Below, piece by piece: positions 1 through 8,853 of a stretch of 55,614 nucleotides of DNA (position 1 is its first letter; each line of letters begins with the position of its first letter). A program made the position numbers and the translations under genes. Under the pieces are notes generated by a model. That model did no database searches and had not been told where the DNA came from. It saw nothing but the letters and a program-made list of their open reading frames with translations. The stretch lies in contig JAJUFM010000005.1 of the NCBI GenBank assembly GCA_029265995.1, forward strand, positions 1 through 55,614, read 5' to 3'. This DNA is from Rhodospirillaceae bacterium (GTDB taxonomy: Bacteria; Pseudomonadota; Alphaproteobacteria; Kiloniellales; DSM-21159).

Positions 1-65
1 AGGGCGGCGGCACCCGCGGTGGCCATAAGGCTTCGGCGGCTCAAGGCGGGTACGGAACTCTTCAT
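1..65 (-). CDS. 5' end of a Tat-exported protein (partial, runs off the left edge)
   Basis: Only the first 21 codons are inside the window. They start with ATG (complement of 63-65) and read MKSSVPALSRRSLMATAGAAA, which has the twin-arginine pattern S-R-R-S-L-M followed by a small-residue hydrophobic stretch. That is typical of the start of a Tat signal peptide. The mature protein is outside the window, so its function is unknown. Tat substrates usually carry cofactors or fold before export (family knowledge). An in-frame GTG three codons upstream is another possible start, and the only Shine-Dalgarno candidate is a weak GAAGAAG. The frame was found by reading the complement by eye, and a chance signal-like stretch cannot be fully excluded. 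Confidence 0.5.
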   Translation of the reverse strand, partial: MKSSVPALSRRSLMATAGAAA

Positions 66-177
66 GGGCAGCACACTCTTCTTCAGGTGGAAGGAGGACG
101 GTCTAGATGAGCGTCGCGCTGGCCCGACGCCTCCTACAGTTAGGCTCAGGATGAAGAAACTGCCAGAAAGCAGGCGT

Positions 178-191
178 GTCACGATCGTGAC
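178..191. promoter_or_regulatory. 14-bp perfect palindrome upstream of the Tat-protein gene
   Basis: The sequence GTCACGATCGTGAC is a perfect inverted repeat about 113 bp upstream of the ATG at 65, inside the 213-bp non-coding gap between that gene and the protease gene. It could be an operator for a dimeric regulator. No matching regulator is adjacent and no consensus is recognised, so this is only a candidate. I see no other clear structure in 66-278. Confidence 0.25.
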
Positions 192-278
192 GGTCATGAG
201 GCACGGACAAGGAATTAACCTCGTCGGACTACGGTCAGAGGTAGAAGCGCCCTTTTTCGCCCCGGATGGCGATCTGCC

Positions 279-1766
279 CTACCCGATGCGCAGGGCCACC
301 CATTGGTATTCGCCGTTGCGCAGGACCAGGAGAGTTACCACCCGGTACCCTTCGTCGCGGGCCTGCTCCACGTGCTGGACGACGTCGTCAGGTGTCGCAA
401 CCGGTTCCTGATCCATCTCGACGATCAGGTCGCCGGCGCGCAAGCCGCGTTCTGCGGCATCGCTCGCAGGAGCGACCTCGATGACAACGACGCCCTGCGC
501 ATCCGCTTCGATCTGGAAGCGCTGCTGCAACTCCTCGTTCAAGGGGCTCAAGGTCAAGCCGAGATCATCGATAGCTTTCTCCCGGCTTTCAGGTTCCTCG
601 GGTAGAGGCAGAGCCGTCGCTACCGTTTCGTCGAGCAACCCGAGATCGACTTCAAGCGTTTTGGCTTCACCGCGGCGCCAAATGGTCACTTCAACCGACC
701 GGCCAATGGGAGTTTCGGCAACCATTCGCGGCAGTCGCCGCATTTCGCTAACTTCGCGGCCGTCGAACTCCAGGATCACGTCTCCCTGCTCGATGCCCGC
801 CTCGGCAGCAGGCCCGCCTTCTACCACCGACGCTACCAGGGCACCGTTCGTGTTCGGCAGGCGCAGCCCCTCGGCAAGTTCATCCGTCAAGGTTTGGATA
901 TGAACGCCCAGCCAGCCGCGACGAACCTCCCCGAACTCCTTAAGACTGTCGATGATGCCCCGCGCCATGCTGGAGGGAATGGCAAACCCAATACCAACGG
1001 AGCCGCCAGAGGGCGAGAAGATGGCCGTGTTCACGCCGATCACCTCGCCGTTCATGTTGAAGGTGGGTCCGCCCGAGTTTCCCCGATTGATGGAGGCATC
1101 GGTCTGCAGGAAGTCATCGTAGGGGCCGGCGTTGATGTCGCGCTGGCGCGCAGAAATGATGCCGGCAGTCAAGGAGCCGCCCAAGCCGAAGGGATTGCCA
1201 ATCGCCAGTACCCAATCGCCCACGCGCGATGCGTCACTGTCGCCCCAGCGTGCGGCCGGAAGCGGCTGATCGCTCTCCACCTTCAGGAGAGCCAGATCCG
1301 TCTTGTCATCGGAGCCCACAACCTCGGCCTGAATGGCCGTGTTGTCGTGCAGCCGGACCATGATCTCGTCGGCACCATCAACTACGTGATGATTGGTGAC
1401 GATGTAACCGTCGGGATCGATAATGAACCCTGAACCGAGGGAAGCCTGGCGCCGCTGTTGAGGAATCGACGGCATATCTTCGCCGCCCCGGCGCTCGAAG
1501 AATTCTCGAAACAGCTCCTCGAAGGAATCGCCGCCTGGCCCGCCTTCGACCAGATGACTGGTGGAGATGTTCACCACTGTCGGCAGGAGCTCTTCGGCCA
1601 GATCGGCAAAGCTTTCCGGAACGCCTCGCGCCTCGGCGGTAGAGGCCAGAGCGAGCGCTGCGAAGGCGAGGAGCCATCCGCGCACAGCCCGACGGCTGAA
1701 CAGGGTGATCCGGCTGAGCGCCGAGACTGCGGATGATGACCTTTTCGTAATGACGATATGCTGCAT
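279..1766 (-). CDS. Do/DegP-type periplasmic serine protease
   Basis: This is an HtrA/Do-family trypsin-like endopeptidase with two PDZ domains, which degrades or holds misfolded envelope proteins in the periplasm. Numbering from the ATG at 1766 (495 aa), the catalytic triad is H127 (in TNHHVVDG), D157 (DKTDLALL) and S231 (GNSGGPT). PDZ1 follows at about 285-370 and PDZ2 at about 395-490. A hydrophobic export segment ending at an ALASTAEA-type cleavage site lies near residues 30-46, after an unusually long basic n-region. The frame extends 11 codons further up to an ATG at 1799. I prefer 1766 because a GAGGAGAGG lies 13 nt upstream, but the true start is uncertain. It is the last gene after hflK-hflC-DUF2065 on the same strand, a common alphaproteobacterial order, separated by about 297 bp that may hold its own promoter. 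It could equally be labelled degP or degQ. Confidence 0.93.
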   Translation of the reverse strand: MQHIVITKRSSSAVSALSRITLFSRRAVRGWLLAFAALALASTAEARGVPESFADLAEELLPTVVNISTSHLVEGGPGGDSFEELFREFFERRGGEDMPSIPQQRRQASLGSGFIIDPDGYIVTNHHVVDGADEIMVRLHDNTAIQAEVVGSDDKTDLALLKVESDQPLPAARWGDSDASRVGDWVLAIGNPFGLGGSLTAGIISARQRDINAGPYDDFLQTDASINRGNSGGPTFNMNGEVIGVNTAIFSPSGGSVGIGFAIPSSMARGIIDSLKEFGEVRRGWLGVHIQTLTDELAEGLRLPNTNGALVASVVEGGPAAEAGIEQGDVILEFDGREVSEMRRLPRMVAETPIGRSVEVTIWRRGEAKTLEVDLGLLDETVATALPLPEEPESREKAIDDLGLTLSPLNEELQQRFQIEADAQGVVVIEVAPASDAAERGLRAGDLIVEMDQEPVATPDDVVQHVEQARDEGYRVVTLLVLRNGEYQWVALRIG

Positions 1767-2063
1767 CGCGCGCGTTCTGCCTCTCCTCAGGGCCGCCATT
1801 CCCGGCGCTCGTCGGCGCTGTGGCGTGTTGATCGTTGCCGCTCGAGTGTAGCGCCCCGCAGGCGTAGCAGAAAGCAGAGACCAACGCGCCTTCCCAACGG
1901 GGGGCTTTTGTCCTTAAACCTCTCCCACTCGATCGGCCAACGTCAACCTGTCGTTGCTTATCGCGGATTGCGCCGCATCAGGCTGATGCGCCTGGACGCT
2001 TGGCAGGAATGAACTGGCTTCCTCGGGTTGTTGCCGAGTAGTCGATGACGTGGATCGACTTAT

Positions 2064-2249
2064 TCAACCCCGCAGCAGCCAGACGAAGAAGGTGCCCAGA
2101 GCCATGGCAGCCAAGCCACCGCTGCGCAGGACCGAAGGGGGAACCTGCGCGAGCAGTAGCAAAACCCGCTGAGGTACGTTGGGAGCGAGAGCGAGCATCA
2201 AGCCCTCGATGACGAGGACGAGCGCCAGAGCAGTGAAAAGATCGTTCAC
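2064..2249 (-). CDS. DUF2065 small inner-membrane protein
   Basis: A 61-residue protein made almost entirely of two hydrophobic helices: about residues 3-22 (FTALALVLVIEGLMLALAP) and 42-59 (RSGGLAAMALGTFFVWLL), joined by a short loop. Size, two-helix layout and position directly after hflC match the DUF2065 family, which is regularly found beside hflK/hflC (family knowledge). Its biochemical role is unknown. The location suggests a link to the HflKC-FtsH quality-control complex. It lies 47 bp after hflC on the same strand and is probably cotranscribed. Confidence 0.8.
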   Translation of the reverse strand: MNDLFTALALVLVIEGLMLALAPNVPQRVLLLLAQVPPSVLRSGGLAAMALGTFFVWLLRG

Positions 2250-2296
2250 ATCAAAACCCTGGCGCTCGTATCAAACACAGCAAAGCAGACGATAAA

Positions 2297-3265
2297 TCAC
2301 TCTTCGCTATCGTCAGCGGCGGTGCTGGGCGCCTCGTCCTGGCCGTTCGAAGCAGCCTCTGGTTCTTCAGCAGGGCGCTCGGCTGCCTGTGGCAAGCCAT
2401 CGCTATTCACACTGTTGAAGTGACGGAAGAACTCGTTATCTGGCTGCAGCACAAGCAGGCTGTTATCACCTTGGACTGCTTCTCGATAGGCTTCCATTGA
2501 ACGATAGAACTCGAAGAAGTCGTTGTCCGTCCCGAAGGCTTCGCTGAGAATGCGGGTGCGCTGGCCTTCACCTTGACCCCGAAGAATTTCAGCTTCGCGA
2601 GTGGCCTCGGCACGTATGACCGTCGCTTCTCGATCAGCGCTCGCCCGGATCCGCTGTGCTTGCTCAAACCCTTGGGCGCGAAACTCGGCGGCTTCCCTTT
2701 CACGCTCGGACTGCATGCGGTCATAGACGGCTTGGCCGGTCTCGTCCGGCAGATCGGAGCGGCGGATCCGCACGTCGACAATTTCGATGCCAAAGCGCGC
2801 CACCTCGTCGTTCACCTGGTTGCGGATGTCGTTCATGATGGCGACACGTTCATCGGACAGAACGGCACCCAGGGTCGCGTTACCCAACACGCCTCTCATC
2901 GTGGCGTTGACGATCGCGTCGAGGCGGTTGGCAGCTACGGCTTCCGTCCGAACAGCCTGATAGAAGCGCAAAGGGTCGACGATGCGGTAGCGCGCATAGG
3001 AGTCGACCAAGAGCGGCCGCTGGTCGCTCAGCAGCACCCGCTGGGTCGGCGGATCGAGGTTCAGGACGCGGCGCTCGTAGGTCAGCACGTTCTGAATGAA
3101 GGGGATCTTGAACTTGAGCCCTGGCTCCGTAATGACCCGCTTCGGGTCACCGAACTGCAGAACCAGCGCCTGCTGTGACTGGTGGACCGTGAAGAGCGAC
3201 GCCAGCCCCAGGATGATGAGGGCGCCGAGGACAATCAGCAGCGGTGCGATCAAGCGTGTTTTCAT
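2297..3265 (-). CDS. hflC: HflC, SPFH-domain regulator of FtsH protease
   Basis: This 322-aa protein has one N-terminal membrane anchor (about 7-27) and an SPFH/band-7 domain (about 25-190) with the typical start VHQSQQALVLQFGDPKRVI. A charged helical region rich in E, R and A follows (about 185-260). An acidic tail, about 280-322 (EEPEAASNGQDEAPSTAADDSEE), is longer than in the E. coli protein. HflC pairs with HflK to form the large periplasm-facing cage that controls FtsH at the inner membrane (established for the family). The ATG follows a strong GAGGAGAG. It lies 17 bp downstream of hflK, clearly one operon. Confidence 0.95.
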   Translation of the reverse strand: MKTRLIAPLLIVLGALIILGLASLFTVHQSQQALVLQFGDPKRVITEPGLKFKIPFIQNVLTYERRVLNLDPPTQRVLLSDQRPLLVDSYARYRIVDPLRFYQAVRTEAVAANRLDAIVNATMRGVLGNATLGAVLSDERVAIMNDIRNQVNDEVARFGIEIVDVRIRRSDLPDETGQAVYDRMQSEREREAAEFRAQGFEQAQRIRASADREATVIRAEATREAEILRGQGEGQRTRILSEAFGTDNDFFEFYRSMEAYREAVQGDNSLLVLQPDNEFFRHFNSVNSDGLPQAAERPAEEPEAASNGQDEAPSTAADDSEE

Positions 3266-3282
3266 CTTAACTCTCCTCGCCC

Positions 3283-4428
3283 CTAGCGATCTTGACCGCT
3301 AGAGCCGGGCATGCGGCGCTGCAGTTCGTTTAATGGCAGATACGGCACGACACCTTCCGTGCCGGTGCCCATGATGACCTTGTTGGTGTTGCCCAGGACC
3401 GATTGCATGGTCTCCAGATACATGCGGCGCATGGCCACTTCCGGATCCACAAGGTAGGCCTCGTAGACGCTCAAGAAACGCTGTGCTTCACCTTCGGCCT
3501 CATTGATGATTCGCTCGCGATAGGCATTGGCCTCCTGGATGATCTGCTGCGCGTCACCGCGTGCGCGAGGCAGAATGTCGTTCCGGTAGGCTTCTGCTTC
3601 GTTTCGCAAACGATCCCGGTCCTGCAGGGCGCGCTGCACGTCGTTGAAGGCGTCGATCACCTGCTGAGGCGGCTGGACCTGTTGCAGCTGTACCTGCGTG
3701 ATTTCGATACCGGCTTCATATTCGATCATCAGTTCCTGCAGCAGGTCGCGGGTATCGACTTCGATGTTCTGGCGCGATTCAGTCAGTGCGCGCTGAATGT
3801 CGGTGCGACCTATAACCTCGCGCATCGCGGCTTCGGCCGCGGTCTTCACCGTCTCTTCCCGATCCCGGATGTTGAAAAGGAACATGCCGGCATCTGAAAT
3901 CTTCCAGAAGACGGTGAAGTCGATATCGATGATGTTCTGGTCGCCGGTCAGCATCAGGCTTTCTTCCGGCACGTCACGCGCAGAGCGCGCGCTCCCGGTG
4001 CCGGTCGTGCGGTAGCCGATCTCGATCGAGTTAATGGCCTCGACCGACGGCGTGAGCACCGTCTCGATGGGGTAGGGCAGATGCCAGTTCAGTCCTGGCT
4101 GCGTCGTCTCGACCCACTTGCCGAAGCGCAAGACCACGCCCTGCTCGTCCGGCTGTACGCGATAGAAGCCCGAGAGCATCCAGAGAACCAGAAGCACCGC
4201 AATGGCTATTAGAATGCCGCGGCCGCCGCCAACGCCTCCGGGAACGGCGCCCTTCAAACGCTCCTGGCTGCGGCGAATCATCTCCTCGAGGTCTGGCGGG
4301 CGCTGGCCATAGCCGCCCCCACCGCTACCGCTTCCACCGCCTTGGCCCCAGGGACCTCCCGTATTCCCTGAGCCGCCGCCCCCTCCCCAAGGGCCGCCGC
4401 CGCCGCTGCCGCCGGACTGCCAAGGCAT
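3283..4428 (-). CDS. hflK: HflK, SPFH-domain regulator of FtsH protease
   Basis: This 381-aa protein has a glycine-rich N-terminal cytoplasmic segment (about 1-45, alternating G, S, W and P), a single membrane helix (about 71-88, GILIAIAVLLVLWMLSGF) and an SPFH domain beginning YRVQPDEQGVVLRFGKW. A long helical region (about 230-330) leads to the C-terminal end. The Gly-rich head followed by a TM helix is the hallmark that separates HflK from HflC. It is the first gene of hflK-hflC-DUF2065-protease. The start has a GGGAG 5-6 nt upstream. The 147-bp gap to the divergent mrp gene must hold promoters for both directions, but no clear hexamers were seen. Confidence 0.95.
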   Translation of the reverse strand: MPWQSGGSGGGGPWGGGGGSGNTGGPWGQGGGSGSGGGGYGQRPPDLEEMIRRSQERLKGAVPGGVGGGRGILIAIAVLLVLWMLSGFYRVQPDEQGVVLRFGKWVETTQPGLNWHLPYPIETVLTPSVEAINSIEIGYRTTGTGSARSARDVPEESLMLTGDQNIIDIDFTVFWKISDAGMFLFNIRDREETVKTAAEAAMREVIGRTDIQRALTESRQNIEVDTRDLLQELMIEYEAGIEITQVQLQQVQPPQQVIDAFNDVQRALQDRDRLRNEAEAYRNDILPRARGDAQQIIQEANAYRERIINEAEGEAQRFLSVYEAYLVDPEVAMRRMYLETMQSVLGNTNKVIMGTGTEGVVPYLPLNELQRRMPGSSGQDR

Positions 4429-4575
4429 ATTCTAACTCCCAAAGTTCCTGCTGCTGTGAACCCGGCTGCTGTACAAACCGGCGGGCGAGATCCTATATCA
4501 TTGCCCAAGACCGGGCACGAGCGTGATTAAGTGCCGGAAGCTCCGAAGATATTGAGTGACGAGGGGATTGCAAGC

Positions 4576-5712
4576 ATGACCGGACCGAGCGAAGGCCAGA
4601 TTCGCGAGGCTCTGAGCAAGGTCCGTGATCCGGACAGCGGCGAGGATATCATCAGCCGCAACATGGTGAGCGGACTGGTGATACGCGACGGCAACATTGG
4701 CTTCGCGATTGAGGTGGATCCACAACGCGGGCCGCACCTGGAGCCCCTGCGCAAGGCGGCGGAACAGGCGGTAGCTGCCGTACCCGGCGTGCTCTCCGTC
4801 ACTGCCGTACTGACCGCGCAGCGAGAGGCTTCGTCGCCCCAGACCGCTGGCAGTGCCGCGCAACCTAAACCTTCTCCTGCTCAGCAGCAGGCACAGGGTC
4901 CTGGTGCGCGCAGGGCGTTGGTGCCGGGCGTGAAGCACATTGTCGCCGTCGCCAGTGGCAAGGGGGGCGTCGGCAAGTCCACCACGGCCGTCAACTTTGC
5001 CTTGGGCCTCGCGAGCCTCGGCCTGCGCGTCGGCATGCTCGATGCGGACATCTACGGGCCATCGCAGCCGCGCATGATGGGGATCGGAGGGCGCCCGACT
5101 TCAACCGACGGGAAGATTCTGAAGCCGCTGGAAAACTATGGCGTGAAGTGCATGTCCATGGGCTTCCTGGTGGCCGAGGATACGCCGATGATCTGGCGCG
5201 GCCCCATGGTCCAGTCGGCGCTCTCGCAGATGCTGCGTGATGTGGACTGGGGCGAACTCGATGTGCTGGTGGTCGATATGCCGCCCGGCACTGGCGATGC
5301 GCAGCTGACCATGGCCCAGCAGGTTCCTCTTTCCGGCGCCGTGATCGTTTCGACGCCCCAGGACATCGCTCTGATCGATGCGCGCAAGGGGCTTAACATG
5401 TTCCGCAAGGTCGATGTGCCTGTTCTCGGAATTATCGAGAACATGAGTCTCTACATTTGCCCGAACTGCGGCCATGAGGCGCATATCTTCGGCCATGGCG
5501 GCGCGGCTCAGGAGGCGCGGAAGCTAGGCGTGGATCTGCTGGGAGAGATACCGCTCCACATCGAGATCCGGGAAACGGCGGATTCCGGCAGGCCCATCGT
5601 GGTAAGCAAACCCGACAGCCCGCACGCTCAGGCCTACCTCGAGATTGCGCGCAAGGTACAGGGTAAGCTCGACGGCGCCCGCCGCGCTGCACCGAAGATC
5701 GTGATGGAGTAG
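4576..5712 (+). CDS. mrp: Mrp/ApbC-type iron-sulfur cluster carrier ATPase
   Basis: This P-loop NTPase carries and delivers Fe-S clusters in the cytoplasm. From the ATG at 4576 it is 378 aa. An FSCA (DUF59) domain (about 5-80, IREALSKVRDPDSGEDI) and a Pro/Gln-rich linker precede the Mrp ATPase with the deviant Walker A GKGGVGKST (about 128-136). DMPPGTGD is the Walker B/switch region. The cluster-binding CxxC is at C295 and C298 (CPNCGHEAHIFGHGG). The open frame extends to a GTG at 4531. I chose 4576 because GAGGGG lies about 9 nt before it and the family normally starts just before the FSCA domain. It is monocistronic and ends in front of a strong hairpin shared with dadA. Confidence 0.93.
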   Translation: MTGPSEGQIREALSKVRDPDSGEDIISRNMVSGLVIRDGNIGFAIEVDPQRGPHLEPLRKAAEQAVAAVPGVLSVTAVLTAQREASSPQTAGSAAQPKPSPAQQQAQGPGARRALVPGVKHIVAVASGKGGVGKSTTAVNFALGLASLGLRVGMLDADIYGPSQPRMMGIGGRPTSTDGKILKPLENYGVKCMSMGFLVAEDTPMIWRGPMVQSALSQMLRDVDWGELDVLVVDMPPGTGDAQLTMAQQVPLSGAVIVSTPQDIALIDARKGLNMFRKVDVPVLGIIENMSLYICPNCGHEAHIFGHGGAAQEARKLGVDLLGEIPLHIEIRETADSGRPIVVSKPDSPHAQAYLEIARKVQGKLDGARRAAPKIVME

Positions 5713-5725
5713 CCGCCTTGTTCCA

Positions 5726-5767
5726 GCGACGCTTCAGCGGCCCGCCTTGGCGCCGCTGAAGCGTCGC
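5726..5767. terminator. 15-bp perfect hairpin shared by convergent mrp and dadA; overlaps the dadA stop
   Basis: The left arm GCGACGCTTCAGCGG (5726-5740) and right arm CCGCTGAAGCGTCGC (5753-5767) are perfect reverse complements around a 12-nt loop. On the minus strand this hairpin encodes the last residues of DadA (RRFSGAKAGR), and its stop codon TGA lies inside the distal arm. There is no U-tract on either side, so it is not a canonical intrinsic terminator. It may block convergent transcription or protect both 3' ends. Confidence 0.6.
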
Positions 5768-6984
5768 GGTGAACAGGCGGACAGATCGAGAGGCAGCGGG
5801 CGGTCGGCAACCAGGTCTGCGACAAGACGGCCACTTAGTCCTCCCAGTGTCAAGCCGATGTGCTGGTGACCAAAGGCGTAGAGGACTCTTGGACTATCCG
5901 AGGAGGTGCCAATAACCGGCAGACCGTCGGGCAGGGTAGGGCGGAAGCCCAGCCACTCGTCTCGAGGTTCCGGTAGTTTCGGCAGAGCCCGTGCTGCTGA
6001 CCGCCGAAGAAGGGTCAAGAGGGCGCGATTGTGCCTTTCGCCCAGGCCCGCCAGTTCAACCGTCCCCGCTGTGCGCAATCCACCCGTCATGGGTGTCATG
6101 TAGAAGCCGCTTTCGGCCCAACCGGCGGGCCGCGATAGCAGGCGCTCGGCGCCAGGGAAGGTAATATGGTAGCCGCGCTCGGTATCAAGGGGGATGCGGT
6201 CGCCGCACTGCTTTGCGAATTTCCCGGAGAAGGCGCCGGCGGCCACCACGACATGATCGAAACTCTGCTCTTCCTGTGTCGTCAGCAGCAGGACTTCTTC
6301 GCCTTTCGGAACCAGCCGCTCCACGGAGTCATGCTTTAGTGTGAGCCCCTGTTCCACGAGCCAGGCCTCGAGCGCCTTGAGAAAGCCCGCCGGCGAGTTG
6401 AGATGCCAGGTGCCAGGGAAGAGTACGCCCCGGTAGAAAATGGGCGCGAGCTCCGGCTCCAGCTCCTGGATCTCCCGTGGAGTTAATTCTTCCGCTTCCA
6501 CGCCGAGCTGCCGGCGAAGGTCCAGGGATGCCTGTGCGCCCTCGTAACCTCGTTTGCTGGAATATAGATAAAGCGCGCTCTTCCGATTGAGGAAGGGCTC
6601 TAGCCGGGCGTCCTGAATAAGGTCCCCATAACCCGCGTAGGCTTGTGCCAGCAGCTCTGAAAGGGCTTCCGCGGACTGTTCATAACGTCGCGTGGTGGAG
6701 CTGATGAGAAAGCGCAGTAACCACGGGGAAACGCGCGGAAGATAGCGGAGGTTGAGGCGAAAGGGGCTGCTGGACGAAAAAAGATAGTGGTGAAGGTTTT
6801 GGAAGACGCCAGGATTGTTGACCGGGATGCAGGCATAGGTCGCGAAGGTGCCGGCATTGCCAAAAGAGGCTCCGCCGGCAGCTCCGCGAGGATCGAAAAG
6901 CGTAACCTGATGGCCGTCTCGCCTTAACCAGTAAGCACTGGAAAGACCGACAAAGCCGGCACCGATAATTGCGATCTTTGCCAC
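5734..6984 (-). CDS. DadA-like FAD-dependent D-amino-acid dehydrogenase
   Basis: This 416-aa FAD-binding oxidoreductase of the DAO/DadA family oxidatively deaminates D-amino acids and passes electrons to the respiratory chain (family role). The N-terminal Rossmann motif is IIGAGFVGLSSAYWLRRDG (residues 5-23). The family motif GGASFGNAGTF follows at about 37-47 and a C-terminal FAD-binding segment GHQHIGLTLGGLSGRLVADL at about 372-391. The start is GTG. Only 14 bp separate it from the stop of folD upstream, so the two are probably cotranscribed. Several related FAD oxidoreductases share this architecture, so the substrate is not certain. Confidence 0.85.
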   Translation of the reverse strand: MAKIAIIGAGFVGLSSAYWLRRDGHQVTLFDPRGAAGGASFGNAGTFATYACIPVNNPGVFQNLHHYLFSSSSPFRLNLRYLPRVSPWLLRFLISSTTRRYEQSAEALSELLAQAYAGYGDLIQDARLEPFLNRKSALYLYSSKRGYEGAQASLDLRRQLGVEAEELTPREIQELEPELAPIFYRGVLFPGTWHLNSPAGFLKALEAWLVEQGLTLKHDSVERLVPKGEEVLLLTTQEEQSFDHVVVAAGAFSGKFAKQCGDRIPLDTERGYHITFPGAERLLSRPAGWAESGFYMTPMTGGLRTAGTVELAGLGERHNRALLTLLRRSAARALPKLPEPRDEWLGFRPTLPDGLPVIGTSSDSPRVLYAFGHQHIGLTLGGLSGRLVADLVADRPLPLDLSACSPRRFSGAKAGR

Positions 6985-6998
6985 CGGGGTATCGCGCC

Positions 6999-7910
6999 TT
7001 AGTTGGAAGAGGTCAGGTCAGGCTCGGCAATTCCTTTTGCGCGGCAGGCGGCTGTGAGTGTGTTGGCCAGGAGGCAGGCGATCGTCATCGGGCCTACGCC
7101 GCCAGGCACGGGCGTGATGGCGCCCGCTACCTTAACAGCCTCCTCGAAGGCTACGTCTCCTACCAGCCGGCCCTTGCCGTCGGCGCCTTCAATACGATTG
7201 ATCCCTACGTCGATCACCGTCGCACCGGGTGCGATCCAGTCGCCGCGAATCATCTCAGGCCGACCGACCGCCGCGATCAGGATGTCGGCACGTCTGCACT
7301 CGGCCGCCAGATCCTGGGTACGGCTGTGCGCAACCGTCACGGTGCAGTTCTCTGCAAGAAGCAGCTGAGCCATCGGCTTGCCCACGATGTTGGAGCGTCC
7401 GACTACAACTGCCCGCTTGCCGGACAAATCTCCCAGTCGGTCCTTAAGGAGCATAAGGCAGCCCAGCGGCGTGCAGGGAACCAGGGCCGCTTGGCCGGTT
7501 GCGAGGCGGCCTGCATTGATGACGTGGAAGCCATCGACGTCCTTGGCCGGATCGATCCCGTCCAGCACAGCTGCCGAATCGATCTGCTTAGGGAGGGGCA
7601 GCTGTACCAGAATTCCGTGCACCGCCGGATCGTCATTGAGTTGACGAACCAGATCCAGCAGCTCCTCCTGGGAGGTGTTTTCTGGCAAGCGATGTTCGAA
7701 GGAGGCCATGCCGGCCTCCTGCGTCTGCTTTCCCTTGTTCCTGACATAGACCTGGCTGGCGGGGTCTTCGCCAACGAGAACCACCGCTAAGCCCGGCGTC
7801 AGCCCGTGTCGCTCCCTGAGATCGCTTACCGCGCGGGCGATCCGGCCTCTCAAGGCGCCAGCGAAGGCTTTGCCGTCGATGATTTTTTCAGCGTGTGCAC
7901 CGTCGCTCAT
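6999..7910 (-). CDS. folD: FolD, methylenetetrahydrofolate dehydrogenase/cyclohydrolase
   Basis: This bifunctional cytoplasmic enzyme interconverts 5,10-methylene-THF, methenyl-THF and 10-formyl-THF with NADP. The family signatures are [14 protein letters not shown] (catalytic lysine region), [21 protein letters not shown] and the dinucleotide-binding [18 protein letters not shown]; the end has [15 protein letters not shown]. The length of 303 aa from the ATG at 7910 matches the family. The longer open frame starts with a TTG six codons upstream, but that codon overlaps the GGAGGAG that sits 7 nt before the ATG at 7910, so the internal ATG is the start. It is the first gene of the folD-dadA pair. 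The 162 bp between it and the DUF167 gene upstream contain nothing I can assign. Confidence 0.97.
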   Translation of the reverse strand: MSDGAHAEKIIDGKAFAGALRGRIARAVSDLRERHGLTPGLAVVLVGEDPASQVYVRNKGKQTQEAGMASFEHRLPENTSQEELLDLVRQLNDDPAVHGILVQLPLPKQIDSAAVLDGIDPAKDVDGFHVINAGRLATGQAALVPCTPLGCLMLLKDRLGDLSGKRAVVVGRSNIVGKPMAQLLLAENCTVTVAHSRTQDLAAECRRADILIAAVGRPEMIRGDWIAPGATVIDVGINRIEGADGKGRLVGDVAFEEAVKVAGAITPVPGGVGPMTIACLLANTLTAACRAKGIAEPDLTSSN

Positions 7911-8072
7911 GAACAGTCTCTCCTCCAATAAAAACAGCTTTCATCATGTCGGCCATCCAGCGGTGGGCCAGCCAGAATACAACGTTCCACGTCTGCGCTT
8001 CCGACACGGCCCGCGAAAAGTTCGTCTTAAAGTGGCTTCGCAGGGGAAAGCGACCTGAGCCGAGAAGCACGT

Positions 8073-8390
8073 CTAGGTTCCTGTGCCGCAAAGCTCCTCC
8101 AGCTTCCGGCGCAGTTCCTCGCCTGGGCCCTGCAGAAGCACTGTCTTGTTGCGATTCTTGTGGCCGCTGATGAGATCCAGGTCGCGCTTCGGCAAAGCGA
8201 GCGTCTTCGCGAGTAGAGAAATGAGTGCGCTGTTTGCCTTGCCGTCCTCCGGGGGCGCGGTCACCTTGACCTTGAGCACCCGACTTCCATCCGCAAGCTG
8301 CTCTACGCCTTCGATCCCGACTTTCCGCGCGCCCGGCTGCAGGCGCACGAAGAGGCGCAGGCCTTCCGGCACGACAAGCCAGGCCGTCAT
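8073..8390 (-). CDS. DUF167 (YggU) family protein
   Basis: A 105-aa protein with the DUF167 core: LRLFVRLQPGARK, then VKVTAPPEDGKANSALISLLAKTLALPKRDLDLISGHKNRNKTV. The PPxxGKAN motif is diagnostic for this small alpha/beta fold of unknown function. The open frame extends into the preceding yggT gene, but the ATG at 8390 overlaps the yggT stop in a TGATG arrangement, which fixes the start by translational coupling. yggT-yggU pairing is common in proteobacteria. Confidence 0.9.
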   Translation of the reverse strand: MTAWLVVPEGLRLFVRLQPGARKVGIEGVEQLADGSRVLKVKVTAPPEDGKANSALISLLAKTLALPKRDLDLISGHKNRNKTVLLQGPGEELRRKLEELCGTGT

Positions 8391-8680
8391 CACATCAAGG
8401 CGGGGAGGATGTCGTAGAGGAGCAGGTTGCGCAGGAAGATGAGCAGCAGGATCAGGATCATCGGCGAGATATCGATCCCGCCGAGATCCGGCATCAAGCG
8501 GCGGATTGGCCGCAAGGCGGGCTCCGTGACGCGGTTGAGGAAGTCGCCTAAGAGATACACAAAGCGATTGCTTGTGTTCACCACATTGAAGGCAACCAGC
8601 CAACTGAGCACCGCCCAGATGATCAGCAGCCAGATATAGATGTTGATCACTGTGTCGATCAGTTGGAAAAGCGCGACCAT
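8390..8680 (-). CDS. yggT: YggT family membrane protein
   Basis: This 96-aa integral membrane protein has two YggT hydrophobic segments: about 7-32 ([25 protein letters not shown]) and about 70-92 ([22 protein letters not shown]). The family linker [24 protein letters not shown] lies between them. The family has been tied to osmotic-stress tolerance and to cell-division or thylakoid organisation in other organisms, but its molecular role here is unknown. It is the first gene of a two-gene operon with the DUF167 gene. Its promoter must lie in 8681-8775, upstream of the divergent tRNA promoter. Confidence 0.93.
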   Translation of the reverse strand: MVALFQLIDTVINIYIWLLIIWAVLSWLVAFNVVNTSNRFVYLLGDFLNRVTEPALRPIRRLMPDLGGIDISPMILILLLIFLRNLLLYDILPALM

Positions 8681-8775
8681 CGGGCTCCGGCTCCAAGGGG
8701 TAAGTGTCGGCCGCTCAACCTAAAGATCGCGGGGGAAAGCCGCAAGCGGAGGAAGAGGGAAGCCGCTGAACGCGC

Positions 8776-8804
8776 TTGACAAGGTCACCCCGCCCGAACA
8801 CTAT
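8776..8804 (+). promoter_or_regulatory. Sigma-70-type promoter of the tRNA-Ala gene
   Basis: TTGACA at 8776-8781 is a perfect -35 hexamer. After a 17-bp spacer it is followed by CACTAT at 8799-8804 as the -10 hexamer. The region after the -10 is GC-rich (CCGCCCGCCG), which resembles the discriminator of stringently controlled stable-RNA promoters. The mature tRNA starts 50 bp downstream. Confidence 0.7.
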
Positions 8805-8853
8805 CCGCCCGCCGCTGGGGAGATTTTCTCTCCTGCCAGCGTCCCAAAGGTTG

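Noticed and set aside
19..411. Plus-strand open frame of 130 residues at the left edge
   Set aside because: It runs antisense into the protease gene and has no motif. The minus strand holds the better Tat-signal frame.
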